Positions 1 to 6,097 of a DNA stretch of 6,097 bases are shown piece by piece. Source of the DNA: Candidatus Latescibacterota bacterium (GTDB lineage Bacteria; Latescibacterota; Latescibacteria; Latescibacterales; Latescibacteraceae); contig JABHYP010000609.1 in NCBI GenBank assembly GCA_018656855.1, positions 1-6,097 of the forward strand. Direction: 5' to 3'. Both the position numbers and the translations under genes were made by a program. The first letter of the stretch is position 1. Each line of letters opens with the position of its first letter. Below the pieces are notes generated by a model. It did not search any database. It was not told the origin of the DNA and worked only from the letters and a program-made list of their open reading frames with translations.

Positions 1-127
1 CGCCGGTTCCGGTGATACTGTTGTTATTGCCGGTAAAGGTCATGAGGATTACCAGATAATCGGCACGGAAAAACGGCATTTCGATGATGCCGAAACAGCA
101 CGCCGCATACTCAGGGAAATGAAATGA
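1..127 (+). CDS. murE: MurE, UDP-MurNAc-tripeptide synthetase, C-terminal end (partial)
   Basis: This is the last 41 codons of an open frame that enters from the left (frame begins at base 2) and stops at TGA 125-127. The translation contains VVIAGKGHEDYQ at about codons 7-18, the conserved GKGHE(D/T)YQ block in the C-terminal domain of MurE ligases. It is followed by a DD-ETAR--L segment, which is typical of the MurE end. MurE is a cytoplasmic ATP-dependent ligase that adds the third residue (meso-diaminopimelate or L-lysine) to UDP-MurNAc-L-Ala-D-Glu. The motif that separates the two substrate types (DNPR for diaminopimelate) lies upstream of the window, so the amino acid specificity cannot be read here. 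The stop overlaps the murF start as ATGA, and murE followed by murF is the standard dcw order, which supports the call. The partial length is the only uncertainty. Confidence 0.93.
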   Translation, partial: AGSGDTVVIAGKGHEDYQIIGTEKRHFDDAETARRILREMK

Positions 128-1533
128 AACCATTCACAGTAAAAAAACTTTTTTCTTTTCTAAAACAATCTGCGATTGCACTCGATACCGGTATTGAAAG
201 ATTTCCGGAAGCCTTGCTCGAGAGAAATATCACCGGCGTTTCGACAGATTCCCGGACGATTCATGGCGGTGAAGTTTTTTTTGCTGTTCGGGGTGAAAAA
301 TTTGACGGGGCTGAACATGTTCTCGGGGCTTTTGAGAGCGGGGCGCTCTGCGCTGTCGTTAATGAGGACTCGATGAAAGAGGAGTTCGATAAACTGGCTG
401 TTATACCGGTTAAAGATACGATCCGTGCTCTCGGTGAAGCAGCTAGTGATTACCGCTCAAGCTTTAAAGCCACTGTTGTTGCGGTAACCGGAACAACCGG
501 AAAGACCACGTGCAGGGAAATGATGCTTGCTGTTCTGGCAACACGTTTTCATGTGCACGGAACAAAGGGTAATTACAATAATCATATCGGTATGCCACTT
601 ACTGTTTTCGGACTCGATGACAGCCATGAGTGTGCAGTGTTCGAACTGGGTATGAGCGCTCCGGGTGAAATCGAATATCTTGCCGGAATAGCAAAGCCTG
701 ATGTTGGTGTTATTCTGAATGTCGGGCCGGCTCATATGGAATTATTCTCTTCCGTCAAATTTGTAGCGGATGCAAAGATGGAGCTTCTCGATGCGCTCGA
801 CAGTGAAGGAACGGCTGTCATCAATGGTGATGATGAACACCTGAAGGCTGGAGAATTCCGATCGAAATCCCGCCTTGTCAGATTTGGTATCAACCGGCCT
901 TGGGATTACTGGGCGGAAAATTTGGTTGTTCACCGTGATGGCTGCTATTCGTTCGACGTAGAAGGACACAATGTGAAGCTCAATGTTCCAGGTCTGCATA
1001 CTGTCTATAATGCCCTTGCAGCTTATACGACCGGTATGCTGTTGGGTGTTGCAAGCAGTGAAGCGGTAAAAGCCCTCGAAGCTTTCACCGCTCCGGATAA
1101 AAGAATGCAGATTGTGGTGAAAAACGGTATCAGCTTCATAAATGATTCATATAATGCCAACCCTATGTCAATGAAAAGTGCAGCTGAAGTATTGAACAAC
1201 GTTTCTATTCCTGACGGGGGCAGAAAAATAGCTGTGCTGGGAGATATGCTCGAACTCGGTAATTTTTCGATAAAAGCTCATTTAAATATAGGTAAGGTTT
1301 TTGCGGCTCTAAGTCTCGAATGGCTTTGCTTTGTGGGAGATAATACTGCCCATTATGAGCAGGGAGCCCTTGAAGGTGGTTTTACCTCCGAAAAAATTCG
1401 GTGCTTTCCGGATGTGAAAGCAGCATCTGAGTTTATAAATGATATAAAACGTCCGGGCGATGTTATTCTCGTAAAAGGCTCGCGGGCGGTCGGAATGGAA
1501 AATATACTGGCAAGTACGGGTTTACAGCCGTAA
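124..1533 (+). CDS. murF: MurF, UDP-MurNAc-tripeptide:D-Ala-D-Ala ligase
   Basis: MurF is the cytoplasmic ATP-dependent ligase that adds D-Ala-D-Ala to UDP-MurNAc-tripeptide, giving the pentapeptide precursor. The 469-residue product is slightly longer than the E. coli enzyme (about 450). The N-terminal substrate domain carries ITGVSTDSRTIHGGEVFFAV (36-55). The central ATPase domain has the P-loop GTTGKTT (123-129), KGNYNNHIGMPLT (148-160), ELGMS (174-178) and NVGPAHMELF (199-208). Lys218 in AKMEL sits where Mur ligases carry the carbamylated lysine. The C-terminal part has NALAA (296-300), NDSYNANPMSM (340-350), LGDMLELG (372-379) and VKGSRAVGME (450-459). The DSYNANP and GDMLELG blocks distinguish MurF from MurC, MurD and MurE. 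The ATG at 124 overlaps the murE stop (ATGA) and follows AGGGA at 113-117, so it is very likely translationally coupled. All key residues seem present. Confidence 0.96.
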   Translation: MKPFTVKKLFSFLKQSAIALDTGIERFPEALLERNITGVSTDSRTIHGGEVFFAVRGEKFDGAEHVLGAFESGALCAVVNEDSMKEEFDKLAVIPVKDTIRALGEAASDYRSSFKATVVAVTGTTGKTTCREMMLAVLATRFHVHGTKGNYNNHIGMPLTVFGLDDSHECAVFELGMSAPGEIEYLAGIAKPDVGVILNVGPAHMELFSSVKFVADAKMELLDALDSEGTAVINGDDEHLKAGEFRSKSRLVRFGINRPWDYWAENLVVHRDGCYSFDVEGHNVKLNVPGLHTVYNALAAYTTGMLLGVASSEAVKALEAFTAPDKRMQIVVKNGISFINDSYNANPMSMKSAAEVLNNVSIPDGGRKIAVLGDMLELGNFSIKAHLNIGKVFAALSLEWLCFVGDNTAHYEQGALEGGFTSEKIRCFPDVKAASEFINDIKRPGDVILVKGSRAVGMENILASTGLQP

Positions 1534-1559
1534 ACCCCTTCAAATTGTGGGAATGGATA

Positions 1560-2651
1560 ATGCTCTATCACATTTTTGTGCCTTTTACTCGTCATATTTC
1601 GGCGTTTAACATATTCAATTACATCACGTTTCGCGCCGGGTATGCGTTAATGACAGCACTTCTCGTGGCGTTTATAATGGGGCCGGTAATATTACGGTTT
1701 CTTGCGCGGAGACATATCGAGGAGACCATCCGTAGCGACGGCCCGGAATCGCACCTATCGAAAAAAGGGACGCCTACAATGGGCGGTCTAATTGTACTTG
1801 CAGCTATTGTTGTTCCCACTCTGCTATGGGCGAGGCTTGATAATATATATATCCAGCTTGCTCTTTTTTCCACTGTCTGGATGGGAGTGGTCGGTTTTCT
1901 TGACGATTATCTTAAGGTCAGGCTCCATTTTCCAAAAGGACTTGTTGCAAAGTATAAACTAGTTGGCCAGATTCTTCTGGGCTGTATTGTAGGCAGCTTC
2001 CTTTTCTTCAACGATATCAACGACCAGTATACTTACATGACACTTGTGCCTTTTTTAAAAAATTACGCCATCAATTATTCTCACTGGTATATATATATTC
2101 CGATGGTGACACTGGTTATTACTGCGACTTCGAATGCGGTTAATCTCACTGACGGACTTGACGGACTTGCTATCGGACTTACAGCGATATCGATGAGCAC
2201 ATATGCGATTATCTGTTACATAATGGGGCGTGCCACCACCTCAGAATATCTTGGGATATTCTATATCCCCGGATGTGGAGAGTTAACCATTTTCTGTCTC
2301 TCCATAGTTGGTGCGTCTCTCGGATTTCTCTGGTTTAACTTTCATCCCGCAAAGGTATTCATGGGAGATACCGGTGCGCTTGCTCTCGGCGGTGCACTCG
2401 GTACAGTTGCTATTTTAAGCAAAACCGAGATACTTTTGATTGTCATCGGGGGTGTTTTTGTTGTTGAGGTTATGTCAGTTATCATACAGGTGGTTTCATA
2501 CAAACTGAGAGGCAAAAGGGTATTTAAAATGGCGCCGATTCACCACCATTACGAACTTCTTGGATGGGCGGAAGAAAAGGTGGTTGTGAGATTCTGGATA
2601 GTTGGAATTCTACTGTCCATCGTTGCGCTCACGACGTTTAAGCTAAGGTAA
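1560..2651 (+). CDS. mraY: MraY, phospho-MurNAc-pentapeptide transferase (lipid I synthase)
   Basis: MraY is an integral membrane enzyme that transfers phospho-MurNAc-pentapeptide from UDP to undecaprenyl phosphate on the cytoplasmic face, forming lipid I. From the ATG at 1560 the product is 363 residues, a typical family length. I preferred this start over an in-frame TTG at 1545 because the protein then opens MLYHIF, and family members usually begin ML at this point. The sequence before it is only a weak ribosome site (GGGA, 1549-1552). Motifs seen: HLSKKGTPTMGG (65-76), the Mg-binding pair Asp115-Asp116 in FLDDYLK, NAVNLTDGLDGLA (192-204), WFNFHPAKVFMGDTGA (258-273, with catalytic Asp270) and APIHHHYE (325-332, the histidine motif). 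Long hydrophobic stretches between the motifs fit the ten-helix topology of the family. It lies 26 nt after murF and 7 nt before ftsW; the usual murD neighbour is missing. Confidence 0.97.
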   Translation: MLYHIFVPFTRHISAFNIFNYITFRAGYALMTALLVAFIMGPVILRFLARRHIEETIRSDGPESHLSKKGTPTMGGLIVLAAIVVPTLLWARLDNIYIQLALFSTVWMGVVGFLDDYLKVRLHFPKGLVAKYKLVGQILLGCIVGSFLFFNDINDQYTYMTLVPFLKNYAINYSHWYIYIPMVTLVITATSNAVNLTDGLDGLAIGLTAISMSTYAIICYIMGRATTSEYLGIFYIPGCGELTIFCLSIVGASLGFLWFNFHPAKVFMGDTGALALGGALGTVAILSKTEILLIVIGGVFVVEVMSVIIQVVSYKLRGKRVFKMAPIHHHYELLGWAEEKVVVRFWIVGILLSIVALTTFKLR

Positions 2652-2658
2652 TGAATTA

Positions 2659-3792
2659 ATGGAAGATAATCAAACTGTTGATTTCTGGCTTCTTATCACT
2701 GCGCTTATACTTGCCGGTGTCGGACTGGTCATGGTGTACAGCTCCAGTATGTACCTTTCTATGGACAGGATCGGCGACGGAATGTATTACTTCAAGAAGC
2801 AAGCGTTACATTTAATAGTCGGGCTTTTTCTGATGATATTTCTCACGAAAATAAACTACCGAGGATATGCCGGACTTGGAACATTTCTGCTCTTTGCAGG
2901 TACATGTATGCTAGGTTTTTTGCTTGTCCAGAAGTATCTCCAGGGTCGAAACATGGGACGGTGGATTCGCATCGGGAAATTCGGCTTTCAACCTTCCGAA
3001 CTCATGAAGATAATAGTGATTATATATTTCTCAGCTAAAATTGCGCGTATGGGAGAGAAGGTGCGTGATTTTAAAAAGGGATTTCTGCCTCTTTTATGCG
3101 TACTGGGAATAATGTTTGTTCTCGTTGTTCTTGAACCAGATCTTGGGACGGCCGGTTTTATCATAGTCGTCGGCATGGCTGTCCTTTTTACGGGACGTGC
3201 GAAGCTGCTCCATCTGCTCATGATCACTTTGCCAGTGGCAGGCGCGATGGCGTTAACGGTGAAACTTGTGCCCTACATGCAAAAGCGGGTGGATCTCTTC
3301 CTTGACCCGTCAAGTGCGCATCAGGTTAATCAGTCGCTTATCGGCATAGGAAGCGGAGGAATTTTCGGTGTGGGACTTGGAAACAGTACCCAGAAATTCC
3401 TTTTTCTCCCGGAAAATCATACTGATTTTGTGTTTTCCATATTTGCTGAGGAAATGGGGCTTGTAGGAACGGCTCTCTTACTCTTAATAATGTTGTTTTA
3501 TGTTATGAGAGGATTTAAAATTGCCGCCCAGGCGCCTGATCTGTTCGGATATTTGCTAGCCTCGGGAATCTCGATGATGACAGGATTGCAAGTGTTTATC
3601 AATATCAGTGTGGCGACAGGCCTTCTGCCAACAACAGGCATGACTCTGCCGTTTATTTCGTATGGGGGATCATCGCTTATTCTGTCATTTATCGCAACAG
3701 GAATTCTGCTTAATATTTCAAAGCAGGGAAACTACGAAGTCAGACTGTCGAGGGAGTTCGGATCCCGCCTTCACAAAAGGAGCGTGTGGTGA
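2659..3792 (+). CDS. ftsW: FtsW, SEDS peptidoglycan glycosyltransferase of the divisome
   Basis: FtsW is a polytopic membrane protein of the SEDS family that polymerises lipid II glycan strands at the septum, acting with a class B penicillin-binding protein. The 377-residue product has a very short cytoplasmic N-terminus: the first membrane segment starts near residue 9 (WLLITALILAGVGLVMVYSS). Other family blocks are GRNMGRWIRIGKFGFQPSE (96-114), LEPDLGTAG (158-166), PENHTDFVF (251-259) and LLPTTGMTLPFISYGGSS (322-339). Asp256 in PENHTDF aligns with the essential Asp of E. coli FtsW (D297). RodA is the main alternative, since it shares these motifs; the position between mraY and murG in a dcw cluster strongly favours FtsW. 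The ATG at 2659 follows AAGG (2645-2648) with 10 nt spacing. The nearby ATG at 2651 meets a stop after two codons. Confidence 0.93.
   Translation: MEDNQTVDFWLLITALILAGVGLVMVYSSSMYLSMDRIGDGMYYFKKQALHLIVGLFLMIFLTKINYRGYAGLGTFLLFAGTCMLGFLLVQKYLQGRNMGRWIRIGKFGFQPSELMKIIVIIYFSAKIARMGEKVRDFKKGFLPLLCVLGIMFVLVVLEPDLGTAGFIIVVGMAVLFTGRAKLLHLLMITLPVAGAMALTVKLVPYMQKRVDLFLDPSSAHQVNQSLIGIGSGGIFGVGLGNSTQKFLFLPENHTDFVFSIFAEEMGLVGTALLLLIMLFYVMRGFKIAAQAPDLFGYLLASGISMMTGLQVFINISVATGLLPTTGMTLPFISYGGSSLILSFIATGILLNISKQGNYEVRLSREFGSRLHKRSVW
3775..3782 (+). promoter_or_regulatory. Strong ribosome binding site for murG
   Basis: AAAAGGAG lies inside the 3' end of ftsW, 9 nt before the ATG at 3792. It is only 3 nt before the in-frame GTG at 3786, which is too close for normal initiation. 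The spacing therefore selects the ATG as the murG start. It is the best Shine-Dalgarno match noticed in the window. Confidence 0.8.
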
Positions 3793-4886
3793 TGAGAGTT
3801 ATGTTTGCAGGAGGCGGAACAGGCGGACATATTTATCCCGCGCTTGCGGTTGCCAAGGAACTAATTAACAGGCGGCCTGAAGCGGAAATACTCTTTATAG
3901 CCGGAACAAGGGGAATAGAAAGCAAGATATTCAGCGATGCCGGTTTTGATGTTAAAACAATACCGGTTACAGGTCTTCCGAGAAAGGTGTCTCCATCACT
4001 GATACCGTTTACATGGAAACTTGTGATGTCAATAGTACAGTCGAGGCGTTGTTTAAAAGGTTTCAGACCGTCAGTAATAATGGCGACAGGTGGTTATGTT
4101 TCCGGGCCACCAATTATTGCTGCGTATATGATGGGAATACCTGTTGTCATCCAGGAACAGAATTCTTTTCCGGGGATAACAAACAGAAAACTGGGGCGTT
4201 TCGCTGAGATTGTGTTCCTCGGATTCCGGGATGCCGTTAAATATTTCGAAGGCAAAGTGGAAACTATGGTTACCGGTAATCCGGTGAGAAACGGGATAGG
4301 AACCAGTGAACGTGAAGCATCTGCAATAAAATTCAGTCTCGATCCTGAGTTGAAGACTATTTTGGTTTTTGGAGGGAGTCAGGGCTCTCATGCCATTAAC
4401 ATAGTGCTCAGGGAAGTGATAGAACAGATCGCCCAAATGGAAATCCAGATACTATGGCAGACCGGCCCGAAGGAATTTGAAGAAAACAGGGTGTTTGACG
4501 GAATGTCAGATGGCCGTGTGAGGATTCTTCCATATATAGATGATATGGTTAGCGCATATTCAGCGGCGGATATGGTGGTTTCGAGAGCGGGAGCGATGAC
4601 GGTCGCCGAAATTACTGCATGCGGCCTGCCTGCTGTGCTTATTCCCCTTACTACTGCGGCGGAAAATCACCAGGAGTATAATGCCCGTTCGTTGGTAAGT
4701 TCCGGCTCAGCGGTGATGATTGTCGAGAAAGACCTTACACCTGAGGTGCTGCTACATGAGATAAAGAGAATTATATCTTCAGAAGATACGCTGGCCGGTA
4801 TGTCTGAGGCTTCAAGAAAGATGGGCAAAAAAAATGCTGCGGGTGTTATAGCAGGAGTGCTAGTCGAGCGGTACGGAATGAATTAA
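3792..4886 (+). CDS. murG: MurG, lipid II synthase (UDP-GlcNAc:lipid I GlcNAc transferase)
   Basis: MurG is a peripheral membrane GT-B glycosyltransferase (family GT28). It moves GlcNAc from UDP-GlcNAc to lipid I on the inner leaflet, making lipid II. The product is 364 residues from the ATG at 3792, the usual family length. The N-terminal Rossmann domain opens MRVMFAGGGTGGHIYPALA, with the glycine-rich loop GGGTGGH at 7-13. A second loop, ATGGYVSGP, is at 98-106, followed by QEQNSFPGITNR (121-132) and GNPVR (162-166). The C-terminal donor domain has FGGSQGS (193-199), RAGAMTVAE (265-273) with the glutamate that contacts UDP-GlcNAc, and AENHQEYNA (290-298). The start codon shares one base with the ftsW stop (TGATG), so coupled translation is likely. 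In-frame GTG codons at 3786 and 3789 are possible alternative starts but lie too close to the ribosome site. No lesion is seen. Confidence 0.97.
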   Translation: MRVMFAGGGTGGHIYPALAVAKELINRRPEAEILFIAGTRGIESKIFSDAGFDVKTIPVTGLPRKVSPSLIPFTWKLVMSIVQSRRCLKGFRPSVIMATGGYVSGPPIIAAYMMGIPVVIQEQNSFPGITNRKLGRFAEIVFLGFRDAVKYFEGKVETMVTGNPVRNGIGTSEREASAIKFSLDPELKTILVFGGSQGSHAINIVLREVIEQIAQMEIQILWQTGPKEFEENRVFDGMSDGRVRILPYIDDMVSAYSAADMVVSRAGAMTVAEITACGLPAVLIPLTTAAENHQEYNARSLVSSGSAVMIVEKDLTPEVLLHEIKRIISSEDTLAGMSEASRKMGKKNAAGVIAGVLVERYGMN

Positions 4887-4894
4887 AATTACAG

Positions 4895-4913
4895 GGATAA
4901 AGGATAAGGATAA
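4895..4913 (+). repeat. Three near-tandem GGATAA units
   Basis: GGATAA occurs at 4895-4900, 4902-4907 and 4908-4913; the first two are separated by one A and the last two are adjacent. It lies 8 nt after the murG stop. The repeat is short and could be decayed simple sequence. No function can be read from it. Confidence 0.7.
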
Positions 4914-4977
4914 ATAATTAATAAACAATTCTCAATGCAAAATTATGAAATATTACAACGGATACCGGACTAATCGA

Positions 4978-5005
4978 AATTTGGAATATTGAATTTGGAA
5001 TCTTG
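4978..5005 (+). repeat. 14-bp tandem duplication, two units, upstream of murC
   Basis: The units are AATTTGGAATATTG (4978-4991) and AATTTGGAATCTTG (4992-5005), differing at one base. A truncated third unit (AATATT, 5006-5011) follows. The block is bounded by the 6-bp inverted pair TCGAAA (4974-4979) and TTTCGA (5012-5017). The palindrome AATATT appears twice (4985-4990 and 5006-5011). Any hairpin would be weak because the sequence between the arms does not pair well. The array ends 29 nt before the murC start. Confidence 0.8.
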
Positions 5006-5021
5006 AATATTTTTCGAAACA

Positions 5022-5026
5022 AAAGG
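5022..5026 (+). promoter_or_regulatory. Ribosome binding site for murC
   Basis: AAAGG lies 8 nt before the ATG at 5035. This supports that codon as the murC start, and no other in-frame start with a better site was seen nearby. Confidence 0.65.
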
Positions 5027-5034
5027 TTAAGTTT

Positions 5035-6097
5035 ATGCTTCTCGGGCCATTAACACAAAAAGTAAAGAACATTCACCTTATTGGCATCGGTGGAAGTGGG
5101 ATGAGCGGTATAGCGGAAATTCTTCTAAACTCCGGATTCACAATCACAGGGTCGGATATGCGTTCCACCGAAGTTACCGACAGGCTTGCTTCTCTCGGCG
5201 CGAAAGTGTTTATCGGGCATTCGCCGGGCAATGTCGAGAGCTGTGATGTAGTTGTATTTTCATCCGCAGTGAAAGAGGACAATTTTGAGATTATTGCCGC
5301 CCGTGAGAAAAAAATCCCGGTAATCGGAAGGCCTGAGATGCTTGCTGAACTGATGAGGATGAAATACGGTATCTGTATCGCCGGCACCCATGGTAAAACA
5401 ACGACAACCTCCATGACGGGAAGGGTTCTGACAGAAGGAAATATTGACCCAACCATCATTGTCGGCGGGCGTGTTGCCGATTTCGGGGGAGGGGCGAAAA
5501 CCGGTAAAAGCCATTATCTTGTTCTCGAGGCTGATGAATACGACCGTACATTTCTTAGGCTCACACCAGTTATTGCGGCTGTTACCAATATTGATCTCGA
5601 ACATCTCGACTGTTACAGGGATATGGATGATATACAGGATGCTTTTCTCCAGTTTGTGAACAAGGTGCCTTTTTTCGGCTCGGTTGTTCTTTGCATTGAT
5701 GACAGCGGCGTGCAGAGTATCATGCCGGGAGTGGAACGTAAAATAATTACCTATGGGATTTCACGTCAGGCGGACTTTAGAGCTGAAAACATCCGGTTTG
5801 AAGGAGAAAGAACGACCTTTGACGTGATCTCGTTCGGAAACAATTCAGGACAGGTAACGATCCAGGTTCCGGGATTGTATAATGTACGCAATGCCCTCGC
5901 TGCTCTTGCGATTGGCGACGAGATGGGTGTGGCGTTTGAGGTTGCGGCAAATGCCCTTGGGAAATATCGTTCTGTTTCCCGGAGGTTCGAGATAAAAGGC
6001 GAGCACTGTGGGATTATAGTGGTTGACGATTATGCACATCATCCCACAGAAATCATCGCCTCGCTCGAAGGCGCCAGGACGGGATTTGACAGGCGTA
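5035..6097 (+). CDS. murC: MurC, UDP-MurNAc:L-alanine ligase (partial, 3' end beyond window)
   Basis: MurC is the cytoplasmic ATP-dependent ligase that adds L-Ala to UDP-MurNAc, the first amino acid of the stem peptide. The frame is open from ATG 5035 to the window end, giving 354 residues; whole family members are about 450-490, so roughly the last quarter is missing. The N-terminal nucleotide-sugar domain has IHLIGIGGSGMSGIAE (13-28). The ATPase domain has the P-loop AGTHGKTTTTS (116-126), EADEYDRTFL (165-174) and TNIDLEHLD (184-192). Further on are YNVRNALAA (282-290) and DDYAHHPTE (331-339). The GIGGxGMSG start together with DDYAHHPTE identifies MurC within the Mur ligases. Mpl, a related ligase for recycled peptides, is less likely given the position straight after murG. 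Unlike the upstream genes it is separated by a 148-nt gap, so it may be less tightly coupled. No internal stop or frameshift was found. Confidence 0.95.
   Translation, partial: MLLGPLTQKVKNIHLIGIGGSGMSGIAEILLNSGFTITGSDMRSTEVTDRLASLGAKVFIGHSPGNVESCDVVVFSSAVKEDNFEIIAAREKKIPVIGRPEMLAELMRMKYGICIAGTHGKTTTTSMTGRVLTEGNIDPTIIVGGRVADFGGGAKTGKSHYLVLEADEYDRTFLRLTPVIAAVTNIDLEHLDCYRDMDDIQDAFLQFVNKVPFFGSVVLCIDDSGVQSIMPGVERKIITYGISRQADFRAENIRFEGERTTFDVISFGNNSGQVTIQVPGLYNVRNALAALAIGDEMGVAFEVAANALGKYRSVSRRFEIKGEHCGIIVVDDYAHHPTEIIASLEGARTGFDRR

Larger units (their letters stand above)
4887..5034 (+). other. AT-rich intergenic gap with degenerate simple repeats between murG and murC
   Basis: This 148-nt stretch is the only sizeable non-coding gap in the window. 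It is clearly richer in A+T than the flanking genes and has stops in all forward frames. It holds three GGATAA units near the left end, an AT-only-like block (about 4911-4954) and a 14-bp tandem duplication near the right end. The last bases (AAAGG at 5022-5026) serve as the murC ribosome site. I see no GC-rich stem followed by a U-run, so no intrinsic terminator. I also found no well-spaced pair of -35 and -10 boxes that I would defend as a promoter. It may be a dispersed intergenic repeat, or a remnant of one, inserted into an otherwise compact operon; that origin is inference. Confidence 0.6.

Noticed and set aside
275..282. Run of eight T in murF, and a similar run of eight A in murG (4827-4834)
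   Set aside because: The frames continue intact with family motifs on both sides, so there is no evidence of programmed frameshifting or a sequencing error.
1545..1559. TTG start giving MraY five extra residues
   Set aside because: The extension MWEWI does not match the family start, and TTG is a weaker choice than the ATG at 1560 that gives the expected MLYHIF opening.
1843..2098. Two alternating AT runs inside mraY (1843-1852 and 2088-2098)
   Set aside because: They encode NIYI and WYIYIP in membrane-protein context in an intact frame, so codon choice for Tyr and Ile explains them.
2150..2171. Short direct repeat GACGGACTT in mraY
   Set aside because: It encodes the conserved DGLDGL part of the MraY motif; the repeat reflects the protein.
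4071..4436. 121-residue open frame on the minus strand inside murG
   Set aside because: It lies wholly antisense to conserved murG motifs, has no recognisable domain and no operon context; it is a shadow frame.
4981..5017. Possible promoter for murC using TTGGAA or TTGAAT as a -35 box
   Set aside because: At 17-nt spacing the downstream hexamers (TGAATA, TTTCGA) are poor -10 matches, and such words are expected by chance in AT-rich repeats.
5073..5459. 128-residue open frame on the minus strand inside murC, with a second overlapping one at 5260-5604
   Set aside because: Both are antisense to conserved MurC blocks, including the P-loop, and their composition looks like a reversed coding frame.

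Overview
This window is a stretch of a bacterial division and cell wall (dcw) gene cluster. All recognisable genes lie on the + strand, and together they encode the late cytoplasmic and membrane steps of peptidoglycan precursor synthesis. The order is murE (3' end only), murF, mraY, ftsW, murG, then murC (5' part, cut by the window end). Each assignment rests on family motifs read directly from the translation. The organism is a peptidoglycan-making bacterium using the standard genetic code, with moderate base composition (mid-40s % G+C by eye). The tightly packed order and an EADEYDR-type MurC would fit a non-model lineage such as one of the FCB-like phyla, but phylum placement is a low-confidence inference.

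Layout: 1-127 is the murE tail. It overlaps murF (124-1533) by 4 nt (ATGA). A 26-nt gap leads to mraY (1560-2651), and 7 nt later ftsW (2659-3792) begins. The ftsW stop shares one base with the murG start (TGATG; murG 3792-4886). A 148-nt AT-rich non-coding gap (4887-5034) follows, holding short degenerate repeats. murC starts at 5035 and is still open at the window end (354 codons visible).

How the genes work together: MurC adds L-Ala to UDP-MurNAc. MurE adds the third residue and MurF adds D-Ala-D-Ala, completing UDP-MurNAc-pentapeptide. MraY transfers phospho-MurNAc-pentapeptide to undecaprenyl phosphate (lipid I), and MurG adds GlcNAc (lipid II). FtsW is the SEDS glycosyltransferase that polymerises lipid II at the division septum. 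The close spacing from murE to murG suggests one transcript with translational coupling. The break before murC is the only point where separate regulation or an inserted element looks plausible.

Two things stand out. murD, which in many bacteria sits between mraY and ftsW, is absent here, with only 7 nt between those genes. The murG-murC gap also carries a mosaic of simple repeats, including a 14-bp tandem duplication, that looks like a dispersed intergenic element. I saw no tRNA, rRNA, CRISPR array, IS element or convincing terminator, and no evidence of a novel multi-gene system.
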